DNA of 64,000 nt from Sandaracinus sp. (GTDB lineage: Bacteria > Myxococcota_A > Polyangia > Polyangiales > Houyiibacteriaceae), in assembly GCA_002699025.1 (NCBI GenBank), contig PABA01000088.1, positions 1-64,000 of the forward strand. The letters are read 5' to 3'. Position 1 is the stretch's first letter. Every line of letters begins with the position of its first letter. Below the pieces are notes generated by a model. That model was not told where the DNA came from, made no database searches, and saw nothing but the letters and a program-made list of their open reading frames with translations. Both the position numbers and the translations under genes were made by a program. Shown here in pieces: positions 8,656 through 17,774 of this stretch.

Positions 8656-9159
8656 CTACTGCTCGTCGAGGACGCCGTGGGCGGCGTCGACGGTGAGGAG
8701 GTACGCGGAGGCGAGGTCGCTGAAGATCTCGAGACGGTGGTCGCCGCGGCCGCGGACCAGGACCTCGACCTCGAGGATCCCCTCGTCGCCGGCGAGGCGG
8801 AAGAGGTCGACGTCGCGGTGGAGGACCTCGTCGAAGTCGCGGCAGCCGGTGTCGTAGGCGCGCACGAGGAGCTCGGTGCCCGGGTAGCGCCGGTCGAGGA
8901 GGAGCATGCGCACGCGGAGGACGGTCTCGTCGGTCTCGGTGCGGACGATGAGATCCTCGCCGCCGGGGAACTGGGTGCGGAGGTACTGATCGCGGGTGAG
9001 GGCGCAGCGGGCCGGGCGGCCGCAGGCGGGGACGGCCTGCACGCAGAGGTTCTCGACGCGGCCTTCGGTGAAGATCTGCTCGGCGCTCGCGCAGCCGGCG
9101 AGGGCGGGGAGGAGCAGGCTGGCGAGGGCGACGCGGAGGACGAACGGGATCGAGCTCAT
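8656..9159 (-). CDS. Conserved-type lipoprotein, unknown function
   Basis: 167 residues with a standard lipoprotein signal (LASLLLPALAGCAS). The mature part is rich in short beta-strands (VLRVRMLLLDRR, ILEVEVLVRGRGDHRLEIFSDL) with four Cys that could pair. Its ATG overlaps the stop of the gene at 9156-9728 (ATGA), so the two are translationally coupled. No family recognised. Confidence 0.7.
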   Translation of the reverse strand: MSSIPFVLRVALASLLLPALAGCASAEQIFTEGRVENLCVQAVPACGRPARCALTRDQYLRTQFPGGEDLIVRTETDETVLRVRMLLLDRRYPGTELLVRAYDTGCRDFDEVLHRDVDLFRLAGDEGILEVEVLVRGRGDHRLEIFSDLASAYLLTVDAAHGVLDEQ

Positions 9160-9728
9160 GGGGCGTCTCCGGTGTCGGTGTCACTCGTGCCGCCGAGGCT
9201 CGGGGTACCGCCGCCGCCCTCGGTGGCGGGCTCCTCCCAGCCGATGAGGTCGAGGGGCGCGGCGAAGGTGCCGTGGAGCGAGAGCACGCGCTCGTCGACC
9301 TGGAAGTCGACGTCGAAGCTCCCGCTGGCGGTCTTCCCCTCGCTCGCCTCGAACTCGTCGAGCTGAAGCGTGCCCGTGCGGAAGCGGAGGAGCGGCAGCC
9401 CGTCGTGGGTCTCGCCGGTGACGTCGCCCTCGCTGACGAGCTCGTAGGTGCGCCCGGCCTCGGGCTCGACGGCCCGGTCGAGGCTCACGCGCACCGGCAC
9501 GGCGCCGTGGAGGTCCACGTACTCGATGGCCAGCCCGCTCGGATAGAGCCGCGCCCGCACCCGCTCGAAGCGCAGCGGATAGGCCTCTCCGAGGCTCCCG
9601 TGGAGATCGTCCGCCGGCCCACACCCGCCCGCGCCGAGCGAGAGCGCCGCGAGCCCGAGGAGCAAAGCCCACCGCACGGCACCCGCCCGCGCAGCCGCCA
9701 CGCTCTGCCCCCTCCGCGAAAGCGGCAT
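9156..9728 (-). CDS. Lipoprotein with beta-rich body, unknown function
   Basis: 190 residues starting at the ATG at 9728; signal WALLLGLAALSLGAGGCG ends in a lipobox. The body is beta-rich and plausibly a single sandwich domain; the tail is Gly/Thr/Asp-rich and probably flexible. First gene of the coupled set 9728-8105. Bases 9735-9787 upstream are a purine-rich GGAGAGCGGAG run, repeated in shorter form at 51990-52005. Confidence 0.65.
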   Translation of the reverse strand: MPLSRRGQSVAAARAGAVRWALLLGLAALSLGAGGCGPADDLHGSLGEAYPLRFERVRARLYPSGLAIEYVDLHGAVPVRVSLDRAVEPEAGRTYELVSEGDVTGETHDGLPLLRFRTGTLQLDEFEASEGKTASGSFDVDFQVDERVLSLHGTFAAPLDLIGWEEPATEGGGGTPSLGGTSDTDTGDAP

Positions 9729-9808
9729 CGACCGCGGAAGCAGAGCGCCAGCCCGGAGAGCGGAGCGCGGAGAGCGGAGAGCGTCGTCGCGACCGAAGGG
9801 AGCGACCC

Positions 9809-11221
9809 TCACAGCGGCTCCCGCCGCGCCAGGTGCACCTGCTCGACCCCGTCGCGCTGGCAGCGGTAGGCCACCCGGGCGTCGCCGTCCGGGCCGAACG
9901 CGAGCGCGGGCGCCATGCCGCACTCCTCGCGCGTCTCCCCGCCGGTCACCCGCTCGAGCTCCCACACGCCGTCGTCTTCCCAGGCGAACATCAGCCCGGA
10001 CTCCCGGTCGCAGCTCCCGAGCCCGTCGCTCGCCCGCGCGCAGCGGAACCACGCCGCGCCGAGGCGCCCGTCCCGGTCCACGCCCAGGCTCGGCTCGAGC
10101 CCCTCGTGGTAGCGCGGATCCCCGAGCACCTCGTTCGTCCAGCCGTGCTCGAGCTCCTCGAAGGCCATGTCGTCCTCGAGCGAGTGGAGCCGCGGCACGC
10201 CGCGCCCGGCGTCGTAGGCGAGCACGTGCACCCGGCTCCCGCGCACGGCCAGCGCCGGCGTGCTCGGCATGGGCCCGGCCGCGAGCAGCACCCGCTCCCA
10301 GCTCTCGCCCCCGTCCGCCGTTCGCACGACCCAGAGGCCCTGCTGCAACGCGCCGATCTCCTCGACCGGGTTCACGAAGGCGATCACCAGCCGCCCGCGC
10401 GCGTCGAAGGCGGCCCGGTTGTGGCTCCCGGCGCCCCGCCCCGGGTCGACGGCGACGTGCGACCAGGCGCCGCCCCCGCCGAGCGCCAGCTCGAGGTCGG
10501 CGCGCGTCAGGTCGTCGGTCTGGATGCTCCCGTTGTGGACGTCCTTGTAGGCGAGGGCGAACCGCTCCCCGTCGATGGCCAGCCCGGGCCAGTGCCCGAC
10601 CACCGTGCCGAAGTCGCTCGCCGGCATGCCGGTCGCCGCCTGCGCGCTCTCCTCGACGACCACCTCGGGCGCCCAGCCGGCGCTCCGCCGATGGAGGCCG
10701 AGGTCGTCCGCCTGGCAGAGGCGCCCTTCCACGGGCCCGCCGGTGATCGCGGCGATCACCGGGTCGCTCCCGTCGAGGGCGAGGTCGAGCCCGGGCGGGT
10801 CGCCGGGGGAGAGCACCCGCGCCACCTCCTCCCGGGCCCAGCCGCTCCCGGCCTCGGTCGCGTAGCGGAGCGTCCAGCGCACCTCCTCGGGCACGTCGTC
10901 CTCGACGCCGAGGTCGCAGGGCCCGACGACCTCGCCCTCGGTGGCGAAGTAGGCCACGTGGCTCGCGCCGCCCTCGTCGACCGCCAGACGCACGTGGAGG
11001 CCCACATCGTCGCCCTCGTCGACCACCTCGGTGGCCCAGAGCGCGTCCGCGCCGCCGCCGACGCTCCGGTCCGGTCGCGCGGCCGCGTCGGGCGCGTCCA
11101 TCGCGCCGCTCTCGCCGCAGCCGGGCGCGCCGGCGCACGCCATGGCGAGGACCACCGCGCACACGGACGTCCGCTCTCTTCGCGCGCTGGTCCGCGCGCG
11201 GGCTCGTCTATCTCGGGACAC
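9809..11221 (-). CDS. Lipoprotein with sialidase-like beta-propeller
   Basis: 470 residues from a GTG start that overlaps the upstream stop by 14 bp. A long Arg-rich n-region precedes VVLAMACAGAPGCGE, a plausible lipobox. The body repeats short blade-like units with WVVRTADGGESWERVLL, an Asp-box-like S/T-x-D-x-G-x-x-W motif, and phrases such as LAVDEGGASHVAYF and LGVDRDGRLGAAWF. This pattern is typical of sialidase/exo-alpha-sialidase-like propellers, many of which have no enzymatic role. Coupled to the PPC-domain gene upstream; likely surface-exposed. Confidence 0.7.
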   Translation of the reverse strand: MSRDRRARARTSARRERTSVCAVVLAMACAGAPGCGESGAMDAPDAAARPDRSVGGGADALWATEVVDEGDDVGLHVRLAVDEGGASHVAYFATEGEVVGPCDLGVEDDVPEEVRWTLRYATEAGSGWAREEVARVLSPGDPPGLDLALDGSDPVIAAITGGPVEGRLCQADDLGLHRRSAGWAPEVVVEESAQAATGMPASDFGTVVGHWPGLAIDGERFALAYKDVHNGSIQTDDLTRADLELALGGGGAWSHVAVDPGRGAGSHNRAAFDARGRLVIAFVNPVEEIGALQQGLWVVRTADGGESWERVLLAAGPMPSTPALAVRGSRVHVLAYDAGRGVPRLHSLEDDMAFEELEHGWTNEVLGDPRYHEGLEPSLGVDRDGRLGAAWFRCARASDGLGSCDRESGLMFAWEDDGVWELERVTGGETREECGMAPALAFGPDGDARVAYRCQRDGVEQVHLARREPL

Positions 11222-13586
11222 CGCATCCTCCTCGATCGGGGCCGTAGTCCATGCAGGGCGCCTGGCAGCCGTTCGCCGCCTTCTCGACGCAGAAGCGGTA
11301 GCCCTGGTCCGGGTCCGCGTCGGTCGCGTCGTCCTCGCGGTCGCGCAGCATCAGCAGATAGGCGCCGCCGTGCTCGTGGTAGGCGTAGGCGCAGCTCTCG
11401 GCTTCGGCGCCGACGCCGCCGATGACCCCCCGCGTGCCCGACGCGAGCTCCCGCGAGATCCACCCGCGTCCGCCGTCCCGGTAGACCCAGAGCGCGTGGT
11501 CCACGGGGCCGCCGTCGACCTGGTAGTGGATGCGCAGGTTGCAGTCCTCGCCCGGGCAGGGGTGCTCGAAGAGGAACCAGTCGAGGTCGTGCTCGTAGCC
11601 GATGGAGCCGCTGATCCAGTCGCCGTCCCCGCAGCAGTCGCCGGCGGCGCAGTCGTGCACGGGGATCTCGACGGCGCGCGGGGCGCTCTCCGCGGCGGGC
11701 ACGTCCTCGAGGGTGCGCGGCGTGTAGAGGTTGTTGCCGCGGGCCGTGCCGTCGTGGCCGTCCGGGTCGCGGCGGAGGCGCACGGTCAGCGTGTAGAGCG
11801 CGTCCGGGTCGCCGCCGTTGCCCTGGAAGTCGCCGACGCGCAGGTAGACCGGGCCGTCGTCGAGGAGCGGCGCGACGAAGCGGGCGGTGTTCGGCGGCGG
11901 GGGCTCGGTCGGCGCGTCGGGGACGACGGCGGCGCGGTAGCTCCGCTGGATCTGGTTGGCGCCGCAGAGACCGCCCGGCATGCACACCGTGGCGCCGGCG
12001 CAGACGCCGTCGGGGAGGCAGGTGTTGAAGAGCCCCTCGCACATCCACTGGTGCTCGCAGACCTGCTGGAGGCCCGAGCAGGCGCCGTCCTCGCCGCAGG
12101 GGCTCCCGTCGTGGGGGCGCACCAGGCTGATGGAGGCCTGCACGGCGCGCTGCGTCTGCCACTGCTCCGCGAGGCCGCCGCTCGCCGCGACCGTGACCTC
12201 GGCTTCGATCAGGCCCGCGCCGCCGCAGCCGGTGGTGGGGAGCACGAACCAGTCGTCGTCGCCTTCGGAGCCGACGGTGCCGGTGGCCGTGAAGCTCGTC
12301 CAGCTCCCCTCCTCGCAGCGCTGCGGGTCCGCGGCGAGGGGCGTGGCGTCCGTCGGGTGGTCGTTCGGCTCGTTGCCGTCGAGGTCGTCGAGGAGCTGCA
12401 CGCTCAGCTCGTAGGGGGCGTCCGGATCACCGCGGCGGCCCTGCGTGTCCTCGACGACGACCGTGTAGTCGCCGCCGGCCGGGAGCACGCGCGAGAGCAC
12501 CAGGCTCGTCGGCTCGCCGCGCTCGGCGGCCGGGTTCGTGGCTTCGACGACGAGCTCGCCGGCGCCATCGTAGATGCGGAGGGCGGGGACGATGCCGGTC
12601 TCGCCCATGCCGAGGCGGGCGACGAGGACCTGGCCGGCCTCGCCGCGGAGGGAGTAGACGTCGCGGTCGCCGGCGCAGGCGACGTAGGCCGTGACGACCT
12701 CGCCGAGGCGCGCGGGGGTGGCGCCGGCGACGTCCTCGTTCGGCTCGTTCGCGTCGGGCTCGGGCTCGCTGGTGACGTGGAGCCGGTAGGGGTCGCGGCG
12801 GTCCTGGGCGTCGTCGCCCTGGTCCCGGATGGCGAGGAAGTAGGCCCCGGGGGCGACGCAGTGCGCGTCCTGCAGCGGCCGGCCGGCGTCGTCCGCGTCG
12901 GCGCGGGCGACCACCTCGCCGGGCGCGTCGCCGTCCCGCTCCCAGAGGGCGTAGACGGGCTCGGCGGGGGAGCGGCTCCCGAGGGCCTCGAGCTCGACGC
13001 GGACGACCGTGTCCGAGGCGGGGACGTCGAGCGCGTACCAGTCCTCGTCCTCGAGGGGGCAGAGCCAGCCCATCACCTCGTCGCGCGGATCGTCGGCGAG
13101 GGGGGAGTCGGGCCCGTAGGAGTCGTCGAACTCGCAGGTGCCGACGCGGCCGGCGTCGGAGCCGAAGGTGGGGGGATCGTCGGCGCAGCCGAGGAAGAGG
13201 AGAAAGGGGCAAAGGAGGCGGAAAGCCCCGTGCCCGTGCCCCTGCCCGTGCCCGTGCCCGGAGGGAAAGCGGGGACGAAGGGATGGAGAGGGCTCTCCGT
13301 GGACACGGTACGTGCACGTGCACGTGCCCGTGCTCGTGCTCGTGCTCGGAGGCTTGCGGGCAGGGGCACGGGACGATGGGCTCGTGTCCTGCTCGGTGTG
13401 GCTCGGCGTCCCGCGGGCAGGGGCAGGGGCGTGGGCACGGGCAGGGGACGATGGGCTCGTGTCCTGCTCGGTGTGGCTCGGCGTCCTGCGGGCAGGGGCA
13501 GGGGCAGGGGCATGGGCACGGGAGTCCGCACGGGAGCCGGCTTCGTTCCTTCGCCGGCTAGGGCCAGATGCAATCGACGTCTTCAT
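11208..13586 (-). CDS. PPC-domain lipoprotein with repeat-filled N-terminus
   Basis: 792 residues from the only canonical start in frame (ATG 13586), which overlaps the upstream stop by 29 bp. Oddly, the lipoprotein signal (AFRLLCPFLLFLGC, Cys134) lies over 120 residues inside. Everything before it is encoded by tandem repeats (two 25-residue copies around TPSHTEQDTSPSS, then Thr/Cys and Gly/His runs). The rest holds several pre-peptidase C-terminal (PPC)-like beta domains, recognisable by DEDWYALDV, DRDVYSL, DDDWFVLP and LDWFLFEHP strands with intervening NEPN motifs, plus a Cys-rich insert around CEHQWMCEG. Either the start is non-canonical near 13226, or a frameshift in the repeats has broken it, or the extension is real. 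Likely secreted; role unknown. Confidence 0.7.
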   Translation of the reverse strand: MKTSIASGPSRRRNEAGSRADSRAHAPAPAPARRTPSHTEQDTSPSSPARAHAPAPARGTPSHTEQDTSPSSRAPARKPPSTSTSTGTCTCTYRVHGEPSPSLRPRFPSGHGHGQGHGHGAFRLLCPFLLFLGCADDPPTFGSDAGRVGTCEFDDSYGPDSPLADDPRDEVMGWLCPLEDEDWYALDVPASDTVVRVELEALGSRSPAEPVYALWERDGDAPGEVVARADADDAGRPLQDAHCVAPGAYFLAIRDQGDDAQDRRDPYRLHVTSEPEPDANEPNEDVAGATPARLGEVVTAYVACAGDRDVYSLRGEAGQVLVARLGMGETGIVPALRIYDGAGELVVEATNPAAERGEPTSLVLSRVLPAGGDYTVVVEDTQGRRGDPDAPYELSVQLLDDLDGNEPNDHPTDATPLAADPQRCEEGSWTSFTATGTVGSEGDDDWFVLPTTGCGGAGLIEAEVTVAASGGLAEQWQTQRAVQASISLVRPHDGSPCGEDGACSGLQQVCEHQWMCEGLFNTCLPDGVCAGATVCMPGGLCGANQIQRSYRAAVVPDAPTEPPPPNTARFVAPLLDDGPVYLRVGDFQGNGGDPDALYTLTVRLRRDPDGHDGTARGNNLYTPRTLEDVPAAESAPRAVEIPVHDCAAGDCCGDGDWISGSIGYEHDLDWFLFEHPCPGEDCNLRIHYQVDGGPVDHALWVYRDGGRGWISRELASGTRGVIGGVGAEAESCAYAYHEHGGAYLLMLRDREDDATDADPDQGYRFCVEKAANGCQAPCMDYGPDRGGCGVPR
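13229..13531. repeat. Hexamer tracts plus two 75-bp tandem copies
   Basis: 13229-13260 and 13301-13350 are runs of GTGCCC, GTGCAC and GTGCTC hexamers. 13371-13445 and 13446-13520 are two 75-bp direct repeats differing at few positions, followed by GGGGCA hexamers to 13531. All periods are multiples of three, so the minus-strand frame of the PPC gene stays open throughout. The hexamer family is the same as at 109-159. Confidence 0.85.
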
Positions 13587-15555
13587 CGAACTCCCTCACG
13601 TCCACGAAGTCGGCGTCGGTCAGCGTGATGCGCCCCGACGCGGGGTTGCGCTCGTCTCCGTCCAGCCGGTAGCCGGCCATCACACAGGCGACGCGGTAGC
13701 TCGCGAAGCTCTGGGGGTCGTCGAAGGCGACCTCCCCGGCGTACACGAGGATCCGGTTCCACCCGTTGCCCGGCGCGGCCTCGGCCGCGTTCTCGAGCGT
13801 GGGCACGAGGGTCACGTTCGTGACCTCGAAGTCGTAGCAGGTGCGCCCGTCCTCGAGGCTCCGCGTCTCGACTTGGTAGCGGTAGGCGGTCCGCGAGCGC
13901 ACGGCGCTGTCGTCGCAGGCCAGGTCGCTCCCGCTCCGCGCCTCGGCGCCGTTGGTGAAGCCGTCGAGGTCCGTGTCGGCGAGGTCGTCGGCCTCGCCCG
14001 GGTTGCTCAGGGCCTTCACCTCGAGCCGGTCGGGCAGCCCGTCGGCGTCCGTGTCGGCGCCGTTCTGCGAGGTGCCGTAGAAGATCTCCTCGCAGTCGTT
14101 CAGCCGGTCCCCGTCCCGGTCCTCGTAGTCGCAGCGCCCGTCCCCATCGAGGTCCGGGCAGTCGCAGAAGCCGTCCGCGTCCGCGTCCACGCAGTCGTGG
14201 CCGAGCGCGTCGTGGCAGGGCCGGTCCGGGTCGTCCACGCAGTCGCAGACGCCGTCCACGTCCAGGTCCACCACGCAGGCGCAGGAGCCGTCGCCGTCCT
14301 CGTCGAGGCAGCGGTTCGAGACCACGCAGCGCGCGTCCTCCGGGTCGAGCGGATCGAGCCCGTCGAGCTGCCACTCGATGCGGTCCCGGAGCCCGTCGTC
14401 GTCCGTGTCGTCCACGAGCGGGTCGGTCCCGAGCTCCTGCTCGAGCGCGTCGATGAGCCCGTCCCCGTCCGAGTCCACGAGGAGCTCCCCGCAGCCCGGC
14501 GCCTCGTCCCCGTTCACGTCCACGAAGTCGAGCGGCCCCGGCGTGCCCGCGAGCCCCTCGAGCTGCGCCGGGTCCACCACGGCCTGCTCGTTCACCACCG
14601 AGAGGCTCTGCAGCGTGAAGACCCGCCGGATGGCGTTGAAGTCGACGTGGAGGAAGTTCAGCGACTCGCCGCTCGGGAAGGAGCGGAAGCTCCCCCCGCC
14701 GAGCTCGGCCATGCGCTGGAGCATGCGCTGCGCCTCCACGTCCTCGGCCGGGCCACTCCCGCCGCTGAGGAAGGCCGTGTGGAATTCGAAGGTGCCGACG
14801 TGGAAGCGGTCGGCGAGCTCGTTCAGCGCCTCGACGCTCTCGAGGATGTTCTCCTCCGAGCCGTCCTCCACGCTCCCGCTGTCCGGGTCCGGGAGGCCGT
14901 CGCTGATGAAGACGACCACGTACTTGCTGAGCGGCAGCGACTCGAGCGAGGCCCCCTGCATCTCCGTGCGGAGCTGGAAGAGCGCCTCCGAGAGCGCGTT
15001 GACGTAGTTAGTCGTGCGGTCGGTGACGGCGAGGCGGGAGGTCGCGCTCGCGAGCTGGTCCCGGTCGGCGGTGAAGTAGGAGTCCGGGAGGTCGTCGCCG
15101 TCGCGGTCGACGGGCGTGAGGCTGTAGGCCTCGGCGCTGAAGCGGAGCATGCCGACCCGCACGCCCTCCGGGCTGCCCTCGAGGAGCGTCTCCCAGGTGT
15201 CGCCGACGGCACGCTCGCGGCCCGTCACGCCGCTCACCGGGTCGGGCGCGTCGGTCACGCGCATGCTCTCGGAGGCGTCCACCACGAAGAGGACGCGGAG
15301 CGGGAAGACGCGGCTCTCGGGGGTCGCCGTGCAGAGCGTTCCGTCGACGCGCGCCTTGTCGTCGCGGACGGAGGGCGGCGTGGGGAGCGGGTCGAGGCCC
15401 GCCTCGGTGCAGGCGAGGGCGCCGAGCGTCAGCAGGGCGAGGCCGGCGCGGACCGTCGTCGCGCGGCGCGCCTTCGCCCGGGCCATCGCCCGTTCCGTCG
15501 CCCAGGTCGTCGCCGCGCGGGTCGCCTCTTCGTGGATGGTGATCGCGCGCTTCAC
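13558..15555 (-). CDS. VWA-domain/TSP3-repeat lipoprotein (A)
   Basis: 665 residues from GTG 15555, which overlaps the upstream stop as GTGA. The ATG at 15486 (MARAKARR, then LALLTLGALACTEAG) would give a more ordinary lipoprotein signal. A von Willebrand A domain follows with an intact MIDAS start (FVVDASESM) and the strand YVVVFISDGLPDPDSG. Residues about 330-520 hold TSP3-like Ca-binding repeats (DSDGDGLIDALEQELGTDP, DTDADGLPDRLE) with Cys/Asp modules (CDCPDLDGDGRCDYEDRDGD). The C-terminal domain ends DVDCIWP and resembles that of lipoprotein B. Likely surface-anchored and metal-dependent. Confidence 0.85.
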   Translation of the reverse strand: MKRAITIHEEATRAATTWATERAMARAKARRATTVRAGLALLTLGALACTEAGLDPLPTPPSVRDDKARVDGTLCTATPESRVFPLRVLFVVDASESMRVTDAPDPVSGVTGRERAVGDTWETLLEGSPEGVRVGMLRFSAEAYSLTPVDRDGDDLPDSYFTADRDQLASATSRLAVTDRTTNYVNALSEALFQLRTEMQGASLESLPLSKYVVVFISDGLPDPDSGSVEDGSEENILESVEALNELADRFHVGTFEFHTAFLSGGSGPAEDVEAQRMLQRMAELGGGSFRSFPSGESLNFLHVDFNAIRRVFTLQSLSVVNEQAVVDPAQLEGLAGTPGPLDFVDVNGDEAPGCGELLVDSDGDGLIDALEQELGTDPLVDDTDDDGLRDRIEWQLDGLDPLDPEDARCVVSNRCLDEDGDGSCACVVDLDVDGVCDCVDDPDRPCHDALGHDCVDADADGFCDCPDLDGDGRCDYEDRDGDRLNDCEEIFYGTSQNGADTDADGLPDRLEVKALSNPGEADDLADTDLDGFTNGAEARSGSDLACDDSAVRSRTAYRYQVETRSLEDGRTCYDFEVTNVTLVPTLENAAEAAPGNGWNRILVYAGEVAFDDPQSFASYRVACVMAGYRLDGDERNPASGRITLTDADFVDVREFDEDVDCIWP

Positions 15556-17774
15556 GGCGCCTCCTCCATGGGCTCGCTCGCGGCCGGCGCGCCCGGGCAG
15601 CAGGGGCTCGGGGCCTCGCCCTCGCCGGTCCAGCGCCCGCAGGCGCCGCAAGTCTCGGCCACCGCGTCGAGCAGCGCGAGGAGGCGCTCGAGCTCCCAGG
15701 GCCGGTGGCAGTCGCGTTCCGGGTCGAAGACCTCGATGGGCGTGAAGAGCGCGGCCGGGTGGTCCGGCATGCGCGGGCTCCCGTCGTTGCGAAGCGCGTC
15801 GCCGAGCAAGTCCCGCAGGTCCGCGTTCGGGTAGGCGAACTCGCCGAGGGGCACCTGCTCGGGCATGCACGCCTCCACCGCGTCGCGGAGCCGGTTCCGC
15901 GAGAACTCCCCGGCGAACGCGCCGTCCGTGAACCAGCCACAGCTCGCGCCGAGCGCGTCGAAGCGGTCCAGGATGGTCTCCCGGAGCCCGCCCCAGGCCT
16001 CCTCGGTCACGTCGATGAGCCCGCTCGAGGGGTGCTTCACGCGCCCGCCGAGGTAGAGCGCCTCGAAGCAGGCGACGCTCGTCGTCGTCTCGGCGCCGCC
16101 GAGCATGGCCGGCTGCTCCTGCGCGTAGACCAGGATCCGGTTCCGCCCGCGGGCCTCGGGGAGGGGCGTGACCACCAGGGGCACGCGGCGCACCTCGAAG
16201 CGGTGGCAGCGGCGCGTGGCCGTGCGCCCGTCGGCGTCGGTGACCTCGTGCCGGCCGAGGTCCTCCAGGCCGTACTGGATGCGCTCGTTGCGCCAGGTGT
16301 CCTCGTCGGGCGCGCTCGGGTCCGTGCCGCCGCGCGCCTCGTCGCCGTTCGCGACGCCGTCGAAGTCCCGGTCGGAGAGCGCGTCGTCGCCGCGCGGGTC
16401 CGTGCCGAGGATGACCTCGAGCCCGTCGGGGATGCGATCCCGGTCCGTATCCGGCCGCCGCGCGTCGGTCTCGATGCGGTCCTCCTCGCAGTCGCGGAGC
16501 CCGTCGCCGTCGAGGTCGCCCGTGTCGAGGCAGCGCACGGCGGGCGCGTTCGGATCCGTCGGGTCGAAGCCGTCGCCCGCGAAGGCGCGCTCGAAGGCGT
16601 CCGTGTAGCCGTCGCCGTCTCCGTCGAGGCTCCGCGGGTCCGTGCCCTCGGCGCTCTCGAGCTCGTCCACGAGCCCGTCGCCGTCCGTGTCCACGCGGAG
16701 CTCGCCCTCGACGTAGCGGGCCTGGCCGTTGCGGGCGAGCAGGCCTTGGAGCGCCTGGGGCGTGTCGAGCGCGCGGAAGTCGAACTGGAGGAAGGAGTCG
16801 TCGTCGGTCGCCAGGTTGGCGTCGCGGAAGGCGCCGTTGCCCTGCTCGGCCATGGCCGTGAGCAGCGAGCGCGCCTGGGTCTCCTCGTAGCCGAAGGCCG
16901 CCGCCGCGTCGCCGCCGCAGACTCCGTCCACGACCTCCTGCGGCGAGAAGAGGAGCACCGTGTGGAGCGTGATGGCGCCGACGCCGTAGACGTCGCGGAG
17001 CGCGAGCACCTCGTCGACGCGCCGGAGGATCTGCCCGGGCGCGTTGTAGGCCGGGCAGCGGCCGTCGAAGTCGACGTACTCGCCCTCGGGGATCTCCTCG
17101 GTGGTGTTGCAGATGCCGTAGAGGTTGTCGGGGTGGAGGGCGTTGTCCGTGATGTTCTCGCAGTCCGGATCGGAGCCGTCCTCGAGGCCGTCGCCGTCGT
17201 TGTCGACGCCGTCGCTGCAGTCCGAGATGGTGTCCTCGCAGCCGGCGAGGCAGCGCGGCGTGGGGACGCCGTCGGAGAGGAAGACCACCACGTAGCGGGT
17301 GCGCGCGCGCTCGGCGGGGCCGACGGCCTCCATGTCCTCTTCGAGCATGCGGACGGCCTGGGCGAGCGTGCCCTGGTAGTCGGTGGCGGGGCCGAGGCCG
17401 CCGGCCGGGTCGAGCATGCGCCCGATGGCGCTGCGGTCCCGGGTGAAGGGCTGGACGCGGGCCCAGCTCGAGAATCCGATGAAACCGACGGAGGTGTCCG
17501 GCGCGTCCGTGAGGTCGTCGGTCAGGTCGCGGAGGGCCTCGAAGCGGCGGTTGCGGCTGTCGGTGCACTGCAGCGAGGTCGACTGGTCCACGAGGAAGAG
17601 GACCTTCACGGGGAAGCGGATCTCGGCGTCGGGCTGGGCGCAGAAGTCGCCGCGGATGTCGACGAGGTGGTCGAGGTCCTCGGCGATCTCCATGTCCGTG
17701 GGCTGGAGCCCGGCGGCGGTGCAGCCGGCGAGGGCGAGCAGCAGCAGGCGAGAGAGGGCAGGGCGGGTGGACAT
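15552..17774 (-). CDS. VWA-domain/TSP3-repeat lipoprotein (B)
   Basis: 740 residues with a compact lipoprotein signal (RLLLLALAGCTAAG). The VWA domain has FLVDQSTSLQC (DxSxS MIDAS) and YVVVFLSDGVPTP; it is interrupted by a Ca-binding insert (DCSDGVDNDGDGLEDGSDPDC). TSP3 repeats occupy about residues 360-490 (DTDGDGLVDELES, DTDRDRIPDGLE). The C-terminal domain carries EARGRNRILVYAQEQ, matching NRILVYAGE in A and NRILLFFAET in the 19773 protein, so the three are paralogues. It is co-translated with A. A G/T-rich tract (C/A-rich in the transcript) lies 87-154 bp upstream. Confidence 0.85.
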   Translation of the reverse strand: MSTRPALSRLLLLALAGCTAAGLQPTDMEIAEDLDHLVDIRGDFCAQPDAEIRFPVKVLFLVDQSTSLQCTDSRNRRFEALRDLTDDLTDAPDTSVGFIGFSSWARVQPFTRDRSAIGRMLDPAGGLGPATDYQGTLAQAVRMLEEDMEAVGPAERARTRYVVVFLSDGVPTPRCLAGCEDTISDCSDGVDNDGDGLEDGSDPDCENITDNALHPDNLYGICNTTEEIPEGEYVDFDGRCPAYNAPGQILRRVDEVLALRDVYGVGAITLHTVLLFSPQEVVDGVCGGDAAAAFGYEETQARSLLTAMAEQGNGAFRDANLATDDDSFLQFDFRALDTPQALQGLLARNGQARYVEGELRVDTDGDGLVDELESAEGTDPRSLDGDGDGYTDAFERAFAGDGFDPTDPNAPAVRCLDTGDLDGDGLRDCEEDRIETDARRPDTDRDRIPDGLEVILGTDPRGDDALSDRDFDGVANGDEARGGTDPSAPDEDTWRNERIQYGLEDLGRHEVTDADGRTATRRCHRFEVRRVPLVVTPLPEARGRNRILVYAQEQPAMLGGAETTTSVACFEALYLGGRVKHPSSGLIDVTEEAWGGLRETILDRFDALGASCGWFTDGAFAGEFSRNRLRDAVEACMPEQVPLGEFAYPNADLRDLLGDALRNDGSPRMPDHPAALFTPIEVFDPERDCHRPWELERLLALLDAVAETCGACGRWTGEGEAPSPCCPGAPAASEPMEEAP

